DNA of 5,379 nt from Shewanella sp. (GTDB lineage Bacteria; Pseudomonadota; Gammaproteobacteria; Enterobacterales; Shewanellaceae): assembly GCA_004195335.1 (NCBI GenBank), contig SDWK01000405.1:1-5379 (forward strand). Reading direction: 5' to 3'. Numbering within the stretch: the first letter of the stretch is position 1; every line of letters begins with the position of its first letter. The notes below the pieces were generated by a model. It made no database searches. It had not been told where the DNA came from and saw nothing but the letters and a program-made list of their open reading frames with translations. Position numbers and translations under genes: made by a program. Below, one piece after another: positions 1 to 5,379 of this stretch.

Positions 1-134
1 CGCTAACACAGTTGGATATGACGATGTGGGTATTAGCACCGAGTATCGCAATTTTAGCGGCGTTAGTTGCCGGTATTTACCCCGCCTGGCGCATCTGTTC
101 AACGAATCCAAGCGTTCATCTGAAGAGCCAATAA
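1..134 (+). CDS. ABC exporter permease, FtsX/MacB type, C-terminal fragment
   Basis: This is the 3' end of a gene that begins before the window; codons run from base 3 to the TAA at 132-134. The 43 visible residues start LTQLDMTMWVLAPS and contain one hydrophobic membrane segment (roughly WVLAPSIAILAALVAGIY), followed by the YPAWR motif and the ending NPSVHLKSQ. In FtsX/MacB permeases a final transmembrane helix followed by a short basic tail with P-A-x-R and a late 'P..xLK' is typical, so the family call is good although little of the protein is visible. The next permease gene starts 18 bases downstream with its own ribosome binding site, so the two are almost certainly co-transcribed. They probably form a heterodimeric membrane channel driven by an ATPase encoded further upstream. 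The substrate cannot be told from this fragment. Confidence 0.8.
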   Translation, partial: LTQLDMTMWVLAPSIAILAALVAGIYPAWRICSTNPSVHLKSQ

Positions 135-152
135 GGTAAGGGAGAGCTAATT

Positions 153-1364
153 ATGTTACAGATTAAACCTATTTTGAGTACGCTAATGCGTAATAAGAGT
201 GGCCCTATCTTGCTGCTTATTCAGATAATTCTATCGGTCGCAATTGTCGCCAATGCTGGCTTTATTATCAGTGAGCGTATCGATTTAATGAGTCGTGATT
301 CCGGCTTAGCCGAATCCGAAGTGTTCGATTTTAGAGTCTATAACTTCAACCCAGAGACGGATTACGGTGCGCAAAATGGCCGAGATATGACGATTCTGCG
401 CAGCTTACCAGGGGTGATCGGTGCAACGACTACCAGTATGACCCCTTTAAGTGGCGGTGGCTGGATGTCAATGTTCACTTACGGAGAGAGTGAAGAGACG
501 GCCAAAGAGACCGAAGGCGCTGCCATCTATTATGGTGATGAGCAGATGCTCAAAACCTTAGGTGTAAAGCTTGTTGCAGGGCGTAACTTCTATGAAGAGG
601 AGATTCTTCAGGGCAGCCCAAATCAGGCGAATTTAGGCATTGTCAGTCAGGCGTTTGCTACGGCGACCTGGGGGGATGAGCCAGCCGTTGGTCAGGTCTT
701 CTATGCGGCCGATTTTGGTCAAGAGCCGGTTGAGATCATCGGTGTAGTGGAGACTCTGCAGGGTGCTTGGGTAGACAACTCCAGCCTGGAAAACAGTATC
801 ATACTGAATGTTGAGTTAGCTTTCTCATTCACTAAGTTCTTAGTGAGAGCGGAAGAGGGCACTCTTGCACAACTAAAAGAGGCGATTCCTGCTGCGCTGC
901 ATAAAGATAATCGAAATCGCGTTATTGAAGGTTTTACGCTGATTAGTGAGCATAGAAAGCGTGTCTACCGTAACCACGAGTTGATGGCGACAGTATTGTC
1001 TATGATGGTGATTCTACTGCTGCTTATCACTTCACTAGGTCTGGCAGGTATGGTGATGTTCAATATCGAACGCCGTACTAAGCAGATAGGTACCCGCCGT
1101 GCACTAGGCGCGAAGAAGCGTGACATTATTAGTTTCTTCTTGGTGGAAAACTATATTATCTGTCTTGTGGGTGGTGCCATTGGTGGACTTGTTGCGGTTC
1201 TACTAGGACAACAGCTGATGAGCTTATACAGCTTACCTCAATTAGAGCTTATCTATCCGCTAACCACCGTTGCCGGGCTTATTGTACTAACGACCATTGC
1301 GGTTATTTTACCGGCTCGAAAAGCGGCAAGAATATCGCCTGCAATCGCGACTCGCAGCGTGTAG
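153..1364 (+). CDS. ABC exporter permease with MacB-like periplasmic core and FtsX domain
   Basis: The 403-residue inner-membrane protein has the full FtsX/MacB layout. One N-terminal membrane helix (about 18-39) is followed by a large periplasmic domain (about 40-278), then three C-terminal helices (about 280-303, 333-355 and 370-387). Between the second and third helices, residues 306-325 carry the cytoplasmic coupling segment ERRTKQIGTRRALGAKKRDI; the G-T-R-R-A-L-G-A core is a family hallmark. The end (LPARKAARISPAIATRSV) is also typical. The length of about 400 residues is normal. The ATG at 153 is preceded by GGGAGAG at 140-146, six bases away, which supports this start. Proteins of this class use ATP hydrolysis by a separate subunit to drive conformational work on periplasmic substrates, often with a membrane-fusion protein and TolC. 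No ATPase is visible here, so those partners are inferred to lie upstream. The 18-base gap to the preceding permease indicates one operon, and the hairpin at 1376-1416 probably ends it. The exported substrate is unknown. Confidence 0.88.
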   Translation: MLQIKPILSTLMRNKSGPILLLIQIILSVAIVANAGFIISERIDLMSRDSGLAESEVFDFRVYNFNPETDYGAQNGRDMTILRSLPGVIGATTTSMTPLSGGGWMSMFTYGESEETAKETEGAAIYYGDEQMLKTLGVKLVAGRNFYEEEILQGSPNQANLGIVSQAFATATWGDEPAVGQVFYAADFGQEPVEIIGVVETLQGAWVDNSSLENSIILNVELAFSFTKFLVRAEEGTLAQLKEAIPAALHKDNRNRVIEGFTLISEHRKRVYRNHELMATVLSMMVILLLLITSLGLAGMVMFNIERRTKQIGTRRALGAKKRDIISFFLVENYIICLVGGAIGGLVAVLLGQQLMSLYSLPQLELIYPLTTVAGLIVLTTIAVILPARKAARISPAIATRSV

Positions 1365-1375
1365 TCATCGGTATA

Positions 1376-1416
1376 GAAAGCGAAAGAGAATTAATCTTTA
1401 ATTATCTTTCGCTTTC
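1376..1416 (+). terminator. long hairpin, probable Rho-independent terminator of the exporter operon
   Basis: GAAAGCGAAAGA (1376-1387) pairs perfectly with TCTTTCGCTTTC (1405-1416). After a single G/A mismatch the stem continues with six A-T pairs (1389-1394 with 1398-1403), closing on a three-base TCT loop. It begins 11 bases after the permease stop codon. The trailing T-richness is modest (AGTTAGTTTT, 1417-1426), so termination may be incomplete. The T-stretch is on the + strand side only, which points to + strand termination rather than a bidirectional signal. Confidence 0.7.
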
Positions 1417-1445
1417 AGTTAGTTTTAAGCTCATTGAAAACAGTT

Positions 1446-1511
1446 TTGACAATGTTTAACGATTCACTTTCGACGACATCGCTCTCGGCGACTAGCTTTT
1501 GACGACTAGCT
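1446..1511 (+). promoter_or_regulatory. candidate control region of the two-component genes, with three short direct repeats
   Basis: Between the terminator and the regulator gene lie three related short repeats: CGACATCGCT (1474-1483), CGACTAGCT (1489-1497) and CGACTAGCT (1503-1511). They start 14 to 15 bases apart. Two -35-like hexamers are present, TTGACA (1446-1451) and TTGACG (1499-1504), but neither has a good -10 hexamer at 16-18 bases. No GG-N10-GC sigma-54 element was found here. Because a terminator precedes it, a promoter for the regulator gene is expected in this stretch. The exact site is not resolved, and a regulator binding to the repeats is a guess. Confidence 0.3.
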
Positions 1512-1550
1512 ATCAACTATTAAACGGGTATAGAGATTATCAAAGAAGAT

Positions 1551-3020
1551 ATGGAGACGATTCTTATTGTCGATGATAACCAGGCCGTGTGTAATGCATT
1601 GGCACTGATGTTGGAGCTTCATGGTTATCATTCGCTCACCTGTTTATCACCCGATACAGCCCTGGAGTTGATAGAACTGCATGATATCTCGCTGGTTGTC
1701 CAGGACATGAACTTTACTCAAGACACTACTTCGGGTGAGGAGGGCAAAGCGCTATTTTATGCCATCAGGGCACTTCAGCCTCAGTTACCCATCATATTAT
1801 TGACCGCATGGACTCAGTTAGAAATTGCGGTAGAGCTGGTAAAAGAGGGCGCGGCAGATTACATGGGGAAACCCTGGGATGACGCTAAATTATTGACCAG
1901 TATCAGTAACCTTATCTCGCTACATACACTTTCCAAAGCCAATACTCAGCTCAAGCGCGTCGAGAATGAGCGCATGTCTGCCATCAAGGGAGCTGACCTG
2001 TGTGGCATTATCTTTGGCAGTGGCGCCATGCAGCGCTGTGTCGATTTAGCCCTGCAGATAGCACGCTCCGATGTGTCAGTCCTGATCACCGGCCCTAATG
2101 GCGCTGGCAAAGATAAGATTGCCGATATTATTCATGCTAACTCGCCGCTGAAGAGTAAACCTTTTATCAAGGTGAACATTGGCGCATTGCCGATGGAGCT
2201 ATTAGAGGCGGAGCTGTTCGGGGCTGAAGCGGGGGCGTTCACCGGTGCTAATAAAACCCGAATCGGTCGATTCGAGGCGGCGGATGGCGGCACCCTGTTT
2301 TTAGATGAAATAGGAAATTTACCGCTTTCGGGTCAGGTTAAGTTACTGCGGGTGCTGCAAACCGGTGAGTTTGAACGCTTAGGCAGTCATCAGACCCGCA
2401 AAGTGAATGTGCGGGTACTGAGTGCCACCAATGCTGAATTGGCTGAAGACATCAGAGCCGGGCGTTTTCGTGAAGATCTGTTTTATCGTCTCAACGTGAT
2501 TGAGTTGGCGTTACCGCCACTCAATGAACGTGTCGACGATATTTTGCCTCTGGTCGATCATTTTGTCGGCAAGGAGTTCTCGCTGAATAAGCAAGCTCAA
2601 CAGGCTTTGATGGACCACTCCTGGCCGGGGAATGTTCGTGAGCTGGAAAATGTCTGTAAGCGGGCGGTGATACTGGCACCCGATAGCGTGTTAACCGTCG
2701 ATGACTTCGGCTTGATGACGAATCATTTAACCGCTCCCGGGCATCAGCAAGTCCCAAGTGTTGATAAACCGATGCAGAATGAGAGCTCCAACGCAGATTC
2801 CTCATGGGAGCGAGCAGAAGCGGACTCAGGTAAAGGACTCGATTCGATAAGCTCCCAGCCCTTGGGCAATGAGCCCCTGAACAAGGTGCCTTTGGATAAG
2901 GCGAGCATTCAAGCGGCTTTACTCGAACACAGTGGCATCATCGCCAGAGTCGCTAAGTCACTCGGCCTCAGCCGACAGGCCCTGTATAGACGCATGGAAA
3001 AGTTTGGTATCGATAAATAA
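1551..3020 (+). CDS. NtrC-family sigma-54-dependent response regulator
   Basis: This 489-residue transcription activator has three domains. The receiver domain (1-125) has acidic residues D8 and D9, phosphoacceptor D52 in VVQDMNF, T85 and K107. The AAA+ domain (about 150-385) has a Walker A loop at 181-188 reading GPNGAGKD, an intact sigma-54-contacting GAFTGA at 228-233, Walker B FLDE ending at D252-E253, arginine-finger candidates R307 and R313, and [10 protein letters not shown] at 358-367. A Fis-type helix-turn-helix (about 449-487) ends the protein. A polar, low-complexity linker of about 59 residues (390-448) joins the last two, with PL spaced every five residues at 437, 442 and 447. 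The Walker A sequence differs from the common GESGTGKE, and the loop after D52 is longer than usual ([10 protein letters not shown]). These look like subfamily features rather than damage. The ATG at 1551 is chosen because ETILIVDD follows at once; its Shine-Dalgarno (AAGAAG) is weak. The partner is presumably the kinase at 3236, and the likely target is the exporter operon (inference). The 3' end is repeated downstream. Confidence 0.93.
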   Translation: METILIVDDNQAVCNALALMLELHGYHSLTCLSPDTALELIELHDISLVVQDMNFTQDTTSGEEGKALFYAIRALQPQLPIILLTAWTQLEIAVELVKEGAADYMGKPWDDAKLLTSISNLISLHTLSKANTQLKRVENERMSAIKGADLCGIIFGSGAMQRCVDLALQIARSDVSVLITGPNGAGKDKIADIIHANSPLKSKPFIKVNIGALPMELLEAELFGAEAGAFTGANKTRIGRFEAADGGTLFLDEIGNLPLSGQVKLLRVLQTGEFERLGSHQTRKVNVRVLSATNAELAEDIRAGRFREDLFYRLNVIELALPPLNERVDDILPLVDHFVGKEFSLNKQAQQALMDHSWPGNVRELENVCKRAVILAPDSVLTVDDFGLMTNHLTAPGHQQVPSVDKPMQNESSNADSSWERAEADSGKGLDSISSQPLGNEPLNKVPLDKASIQAALLEHSGIIARVAKSLGLSRQALYRRMEKFGIDK

Positions 3021-3197
3021 CGTTTGTAATGCCTGTTCTCATATAAAAGGCTAAGCCGACAGGCTCTCAGTTGATAGACGCATGGAAAAATTCGGCATCG
3101 ATAAATAATGTTTGTAATACCTGTTCTCATATAAAAGGCTAAGCCGACAGGCCCTCTGTTGATAGACGTATGGAAAAGTTTGGTATCGATAAATAAC
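2967..3197 (+). repeat. triplicated 3' end of the response-regulator gene, 88-bp period
   Basis: Three head-to-tail copies are present. The first (2967-3050) includes the true end of the regulator gene plus 30 bases of flank. The second (3051-3138) and a truncated third (3139-3197) are non-coding. The ATG of the terminal MEKFGIDK codons recurs at 2994, 3082 and 3170, exactly 88 bases apart. Copies two and three each carry the same-sized 4-nt gain just before this point (CTCAGTTGATAG and CTCTGTTGATAG against CTGTATAG in the gene). This puts TGA TAG in frame with the SRQAL codons. The inter-copy sequence CTGTTCTCATATAAAAGGCT is identical in the first two junctions. The third copy ends at the stop codon and joins directly to the kinase leader. 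No ribosome binding site precedes the eight-codon remnants, so they are not expected to be translated on their own. Confidence 0.93.
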
Positions 3198-3222
3198 TTG
3201 CAAGAGCTGCAACATAAAGGAG
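3198..3222 (+). promoter_or_regulatory. small hairpin and Shine-Dalgarno of the kinase gene
   Basis: TTGCA (3198-3202) and TGCAA (3208-3212) form a five-base-pair stem three bases before a strong AAAGGAG (3216-3222). The Shine-Dalgarno lies 13 bases from the ATG at 3236, longer than usual. A second in-frame ATG at 3242 would lie farther still, and no alternative start closer to the AAAGGAG is in frame. The hairpin is too weak and U-poor to be a terminator. Confidence 0.5.
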
Positions 3223-3235
3223 TGGTCTACCGCTT

Positions 3236-4630
3236 ATGGCTATGAAACTGCCTGTAAAATTTGGCCTGGCATTACGCACTAAACTGATATTGGGCACGAT
3301 CATCGCCAGCGTATCTGGAGTGTTACTCTCTTTACTGCTGTTGTCAGCGCCCTTGTCTGGGTCACTCTCTGAGTCATTGACTGAGCCGGTTCAAGAGCAA
3401 GGTCCGCAGTGGGGAATGCTGGCACTGATCATCCTGGCTACCGTCACGTTATCCTGGGCTATGAGTTACTTTGTTACCCGTAAATTGGGGACGAGTTTGA
3501 TGGCGCTGGAAATTGGCTTACTTAACTTTAAAGACAATGACTTCAGTATCAGTATTCCAGTTAGCGGCGACGAGCAACTCAGCGCACTGGCGACCCTCTT
3601 CAATGAGTCTGCTGCCAGCCTGCGTCAGGAGCGGCAATACATCTACCAACGCGAACTCCTGCTCGATAAAGTTATCCAAAGTTCACCCAATGTGATGCTA
3701 CTGCTCGATGATGATCAGAGAGTCATTTACGCTAACGATGCGGCCCGTCATCTGTTTAATCAGGGAACGCGTATCGAAGGTTTAAACCTGACAACTCTGC
3801 TTGAATCTGTGAGCGATGAGCTTGCCCGGGCATTACAAAACCCTAAAGGTGGCCTGTTTAGTCTGGCAGGCCTTGATGAGGGAGAAGATGAAACCTGGCA
3901 TCTTTCACGGGGACAGTTCTTGCTTAATGGCCAATTTCACCATCTGCTGCTCTTGAAGCAGATGACCCATGAGCTCAACAGGCAGGAAGTGGCGGTGTGG
4001 AAGAAGGTGATACGCATCATCAGCCATGAGTTAAATAATTCGGTAGCCCCTATCGCCTCGATGGTGAACTCGGGGCGGATGATCACCCGCGAATTGAACG
4101 ATCCTAAGCTTAAAATGATCTTCGATACCATCGAGGACCGTACCAACCATCTGAGCCAGTTTATCTTCAACTATGCGCGTTTTGCCAAGTTGCCTCTACC
4201 TAAGAAATCCGCCGTCGACTGGCACAAGTTGACCGAGCAGCTCGGTCAGCATTATGCATTCAAACTAGAGGGAAAACTTCCTGACTCTCAGGCGAGCCTA
4301 GATCTTATCCAGATGGAGCAGGTACTGCTTAACTTACTTAAAAACGCCCATGAGTCCGGCTCTGAGCCTGATGGGGTGAGTCTGAGTATTGAAACGTCGA
4401 CATTGGCCGATGGCACATCCGGGATCAGCATAGAGATTAAGGATGAAGGGGCGGGAATGTCACCGGACGTGCTCAAGCAGGCTTTGCTACCTTTCTACTC
4501 GACTAAACAGTCCGGTACCGGCTTAGGTTTACCCCTGTGCCGTGAGATTATCGAAGCTCACGATGGCCGGATCAGCTTACATAATCGCGATGATGTGGGG
4601 CTTTGTGTGCGGGTGTGGTTACCCCAATAA
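3236..4630 (+). CDS. NtrY-like membrane sensor histidine kinase
   Basis: This 464-residue inner-membrane kinase has two transmembrane helices (about 16-38 and 58-80) separated by only about 19 residues. A HAMP linker (about 81-133), a PAS-like domain (about 140-245, with NVMLLLDDDQRVIYANDAA) and the kinase core follow. The dimerisation/phosphoacceptor motif is RIISHELNNSVAPI with H264; the HELNNS form is typical of NtrB/NtrY-type kinases. The ATP-binding domain has the N box (N366 and N370 in LLNLLKNAHES), G1 box DEGAGM (403-408), F box PFYSTK (419-424) and G2 box GTGLGL (427-432). All catalytic boxes are intact. Having almost no periplasmic loop, it probably senses the membrane or a cytoplasmic signal through its helices or PAS domain rather than a periplasmic ligand. 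It lies 215 bases after the NtrC-type regulator on the same strand, so the two should form a cognate pair. That gap is filled mostly by repeats of the regulator's 3' end. The ATG at 3236 follows a strong but distant AAAGGAG. Confidence 0.92.
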   Translation: MAMKLPVKFGLALRTKLILGTIIASVSGVLLSLLLLSAPLSGSLSESLTEPVQEQGPQWGMLALIILATVTLSWAMSYFVTRKLGTSLMALEIGLLNFKDNDFSISIPVSGDEQLSALATLFNESAASLRQERQYIYQRELLLDKVIQSSPNVMLLLDDDQRVIYANDAARHLFNQGTRIEGLNLTTLLESVSDELARALQNPKGGLFSLAGLDEGEDETWHLSRGQFLLNGQFHHLLLLKQMTHELNRQEVAVWKKVIRIISHELNNSVAPIASMVNSGRMITRELNDPKLKMIFDTIEDRTNHLSQFIFNYARFAKLPLPKKSAVDWHKLTEQLGQHYAFKLEGKLPDSQASLDLIQMEQVLLNLLKNAHESGSEPDGVSLSIETSTLADGTSGISIEIKDEGAGMSPDVLKQALLPFYSTKQSGTGLGLPLCREIIEAHDGRISLHNRDDVGLCVRVWLPQ

Positions 4631-4708
4631 TTGGTACCTTTGAATGAAGGTTGATTACATTTTCTATTTGGTTTGCTGGTGTTGGGTGGATTGTTGAAAG
4701 TCGGACTA

Positions 4709-4945
4709 TCATTGGTCTTTATCACCTGCGGTGAGCTTATGTGTAGTTACTTCTGTGACACGCTGTGAATACGTCCGTGTAAGCTCGACGGCGGCATCCT
4801 TGCCGCCAACGGTCACAGCCGCATCTACACTGGCTGATTTACAATAAAGTTGCATCTTCGATTCTTGATTATCTAAATTCTTGGCTTTTATAGACAAAAG
4901 GGTCATTTTCTCATCAGGGGTTTGCTGATAAGTTACTAAAATCAT
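4709..4945 (-). CDS. doubtful small hypothetical ORF overlapping the folded repeat
   Basis: An open frame of 78 codons runs on the minus strand from an ATG at 4943-4945 to a stop at 4709. The first 38 residues (MILVTYQQTPDEKMTLLSIK onward) come from non-repeat sequence. The last 40 (from SVDAAVTVGGKDAAVE) are encoded by the folded repeat, which explains their apparent regularity. No purine-rich ribosome binding site lies upstream of the ATG, and no other start codon exists in the open frame before the stop near 4997-4999. No domain, signal peptide or membrane helix is visible. It is probably fortuitous, or a small gene whose 3' end was overwritten by a repeat insertion. It is listed because such ORFs are often annotated. 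Confidence 0.2.
   Translation of the reverse strand: MILVTYQQTPDEKMTLLSIKAKNLDNQESKMQLYCKSASVDAAVTVGGKDAAVELTRTYSQRVTEVTTHKLTAGDKDQ
4711..4849. repeat. strongly folding MITE-like or dispersed palindromic repeat
   Basis: Several nested inverted repeats occupy this stretch. GGCGGCA (4790-4796) pairs with TGCCGCC (4801-4807) around a TCCT loop. GTGTAG (4741-4746) pairs with CTACAC (4825-4830), and CTGTGAC (4753-4759) with GTCACAG (4812-4818). These two pairs are in register, so the 19-base arms 4741-4759 and 4812-4830 match at 15 positions. GAGCTTA (4733-4739) alternatively pairs with TAAGCTC (4780-4786). Outer CTTTAT (4717-4722) and ATAAAG (4844-4849) may be degenerate ends. The layout, a GC-rich hairpin beside a GAGCTTACACGGACGTATTC-like block on the minus strand, resembles short dispersed repeats I recall from Shewanella genomes. 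That resemblance is from memory and unverified, and the true ends are uncertain. Confidence 0.55.
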
Positions 4946-5008
4946 AGTGAATAATTTGTACTTTGAGATTAGGTGAGCAGATGATTGGTGGAGTATTCAT
5001 TGGAATTC

Positions 5009-5024
5009 ACGGCTAATAAGCCGT
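5009..5024 (+). promoter_or_regulatory. short hairpin adjoining the ribosome binding site of the last gene
   Basis: ACGGCT (5009-5014) and AGCCGT (5019-5024) form a perfect six-base-pair stem with an AATA loop. It lies immediately before the Shine-Dalgarno-like AGGTG (5026-5030), seven bases from the ATG at 5038. The stem could influence ribosome access, or it may simply be the end of a small mobile or repeat unit. Confidence 0.35.
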
Positions 5025-5037
5025 TAGGTGTGAAATT

Positions 5038-5379
5038 ATGAGGTCAAAAATTTTAAATTCAATATTCTTCATCTCCCTAGGTTTTACTTTGGGTGGTGTA
5101 GCTTATAAATATATCGCTCAAAGTAGAGTTGAGACAGCGCTTGAAGAGATGTCGAGAGATGAATGGATAGATGCAGGAAACTACTTATCCATAGCAAAAG
5201 CTATTCGAGATAAAAGATATGATGAAGCATTAAGTTTTTCGGAGAGTATGGTGGAGAACAAAGTCGATACTTTTTCAAATAAGTATTCTTCACTAAGCGA
5301 TTATGAAACTTCTATTCTCCAGAAAATAAATAATTACAAAAAAAAAGATTGCTCAATGAACTGTCTACCAAGCATAAAG
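5038..5379 (+). CDS. unrecognised membrane-anchored hypothetical protein, N-terminal part
   Basis: The frame is open from the ATG at 5038 to the window edge: 114 codons with no stop, so the gene is cut off. It begins MRSKILNSIFFISLGFTLGG; residues about 5-23 form one hydrophobic helix after a short basic N-terminus, which suggests a signal anchor with the rest in the periplasm. The following region is charged and helix-prone (VETALEEMSRDEWIDAGNYL, then SIAKAIRDKRYDEALSFSES). It then has two cysteines (C105 and C109, spaced CSMNC) near the edge. I do not recognise a family. The start is supported by AGGTG at 5026-5030, seven bases upstream. Base composition is clearly lower in G+C than its neighbours (41 of 120 bases in 5161-5280), with AGA, ATA and TTA codons, which suggests an accessory or horizontally acquired gene. 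A run of nine A residues (5338-5346) encodes K101-K103. Function is unknown. Confidence 0.65.
   Translation, partial: MRSKILNSIFFISLGFTLGGVAYKYIAQSRVETALEEMSRDEWIDAGNYLSIAKAIRDKRYDEALSFSESMVENKVDTFSNKYSSLSDYETSILQKINNYKKKDCSMNCLPSIK

Larger units (their letters stand above)
4631..5037. other. intergenic stretch after the kinase gene
   Basis: These 407 bases contain no convincing gene. From left to right they hold a weak ACCTT/AAGGT inverted repeat (4636-4651) without a proper T-run, a GT-rich stretch (about 4665-4700), the folded repeat at about 4711-4849, an AT-rich spacer, and a short hairpin (5009-5024) just before the last gene. The heptamer TTAGGTG occurs twice (4970-4976 and 5024-5030). 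A minus-strand ORF crosses the folded repeat and is listed separately as doubtful. Confidence 0.6.

Noticed and set aside
1417..1550. Sigma-54 promoter upstream of the regulator gene, as expected for autoregulation.
   Set aside because: No GG-N10-GC element with TGGCAC/TTGC character was found there or in the 4631-5037 gap. If this regulator controls the exporter, the target site must lie upstream of the window.
2521..3130. Minus-strand open frames under the regulator gene end and the tail repeats.
   Set aside because: They are antisense to well-supported coding sequence or to its repeats, show no family features, and owe their length to the codon use of the + strand gene.
3051..3196. Eight-codon ORFs (MEKFGIDK) in the two downstream tail copies as possible alternative C-termini or small peptides.
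   Set aside because: They have no ribosome binding site, and the upstream SRQAL codons run into TGA TAG. The third copy is truncated. They are better read as remnants.
4636..4651. Terminator after the kinase gene (ACCTT / AAGGT inverted repeat).
   Set aside because: The five-base stem is too weak, and the following sequence (TGATTACATTTTCTATTT) has no immediate T-run.
4733..4830. Structured small RNA or riboswitch.
   Set aside because: The fold is clear, but no known riboswitch core is recognisable, no promoter or terminator frames it, and a dispersed repeat explains it more simply.
5009..5037. Possible integron cassette junction: GTTAGGT (5023-5029 region) after a hairpin and close to a start codon fits the GTTRRRY core site.
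   Set aside because: An attC site also needs an inverse core (RYYYAAC) some 50-130 bases upstream. No AAC trinucleotide occurs on the + strand between about 4841 and 5024, and the GCCAAC near 4804-4809 does not fit the pattern.

Overview
The window looks like a stretch of gammaproteobacterial chromosome, most likely Shewanella or a close relative in the Alteromonadales. That placement rests on protein style, mid-range base composition in the main genes and a dispersed-repeat-like structure downstream. No rRNA or other marker gene is present, so it is an inference.

Layout, all main genes on the + strand. Positions 1-134 are the last codons of an FtsX/MacB-type ABC exporter permease. Eighteen bases later comes a second, complete permease of the same class (153-1364), followed by a long hairpin terminator (1376-1416). 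A 134-base control region with short direct repeats leads into an NtrC-type sigma-54 response regulator (1551-3020). The last codons and 3' flank of that gene are then repeated twice more in non-coding form (2967-3197, spacing 88 bp). A strong Shine-Dalgarno sequence then leads into an NtrY-like membrane histidine kinase (3236-4630). The 407 bases after the kinase hold no convincing gene. They contain a strongly folding, MITE-like repeat (about 4711-4849) that overlaps a doubtful minus-strand ORF. The window ends inside an AT-rich, unrecognised gene for a membrane-anchored protein (5038 to the edge).

How the genes work together (inference): the two permeases are probably the membrane half of a MacB-like exporter whose ATPase and periplasmic adaptor would lie upstream, outside the window. 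The kinase has almost no periplasmic domain. It would sense the membrane or cytoplasm and phosphorylate the response regulator at D52. The regulator has an intact GAFTGA loop and a Fis-type helix-turn-helix, so it should activate a sigma-54 promoter, plausibly that of the exporter operon. No sigma-54 promoter was found in the intergenic regions here.

The most unusual item is the triplicated 3' end of the response-regulator gene. The two extra copies share a frame-breaking 4-nt insertion, yet the middle copy differs from the others in the final eight codons only at synonymous positions. This pattern could reflect repeated tail replacement, gene conversion, or attachment-site scars of a lost element, and it has widened the regulator-kinase gap from an apparent 39 bp to 215 bp. 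Otherwise the core genes are an ordinary exporter and two-component module.
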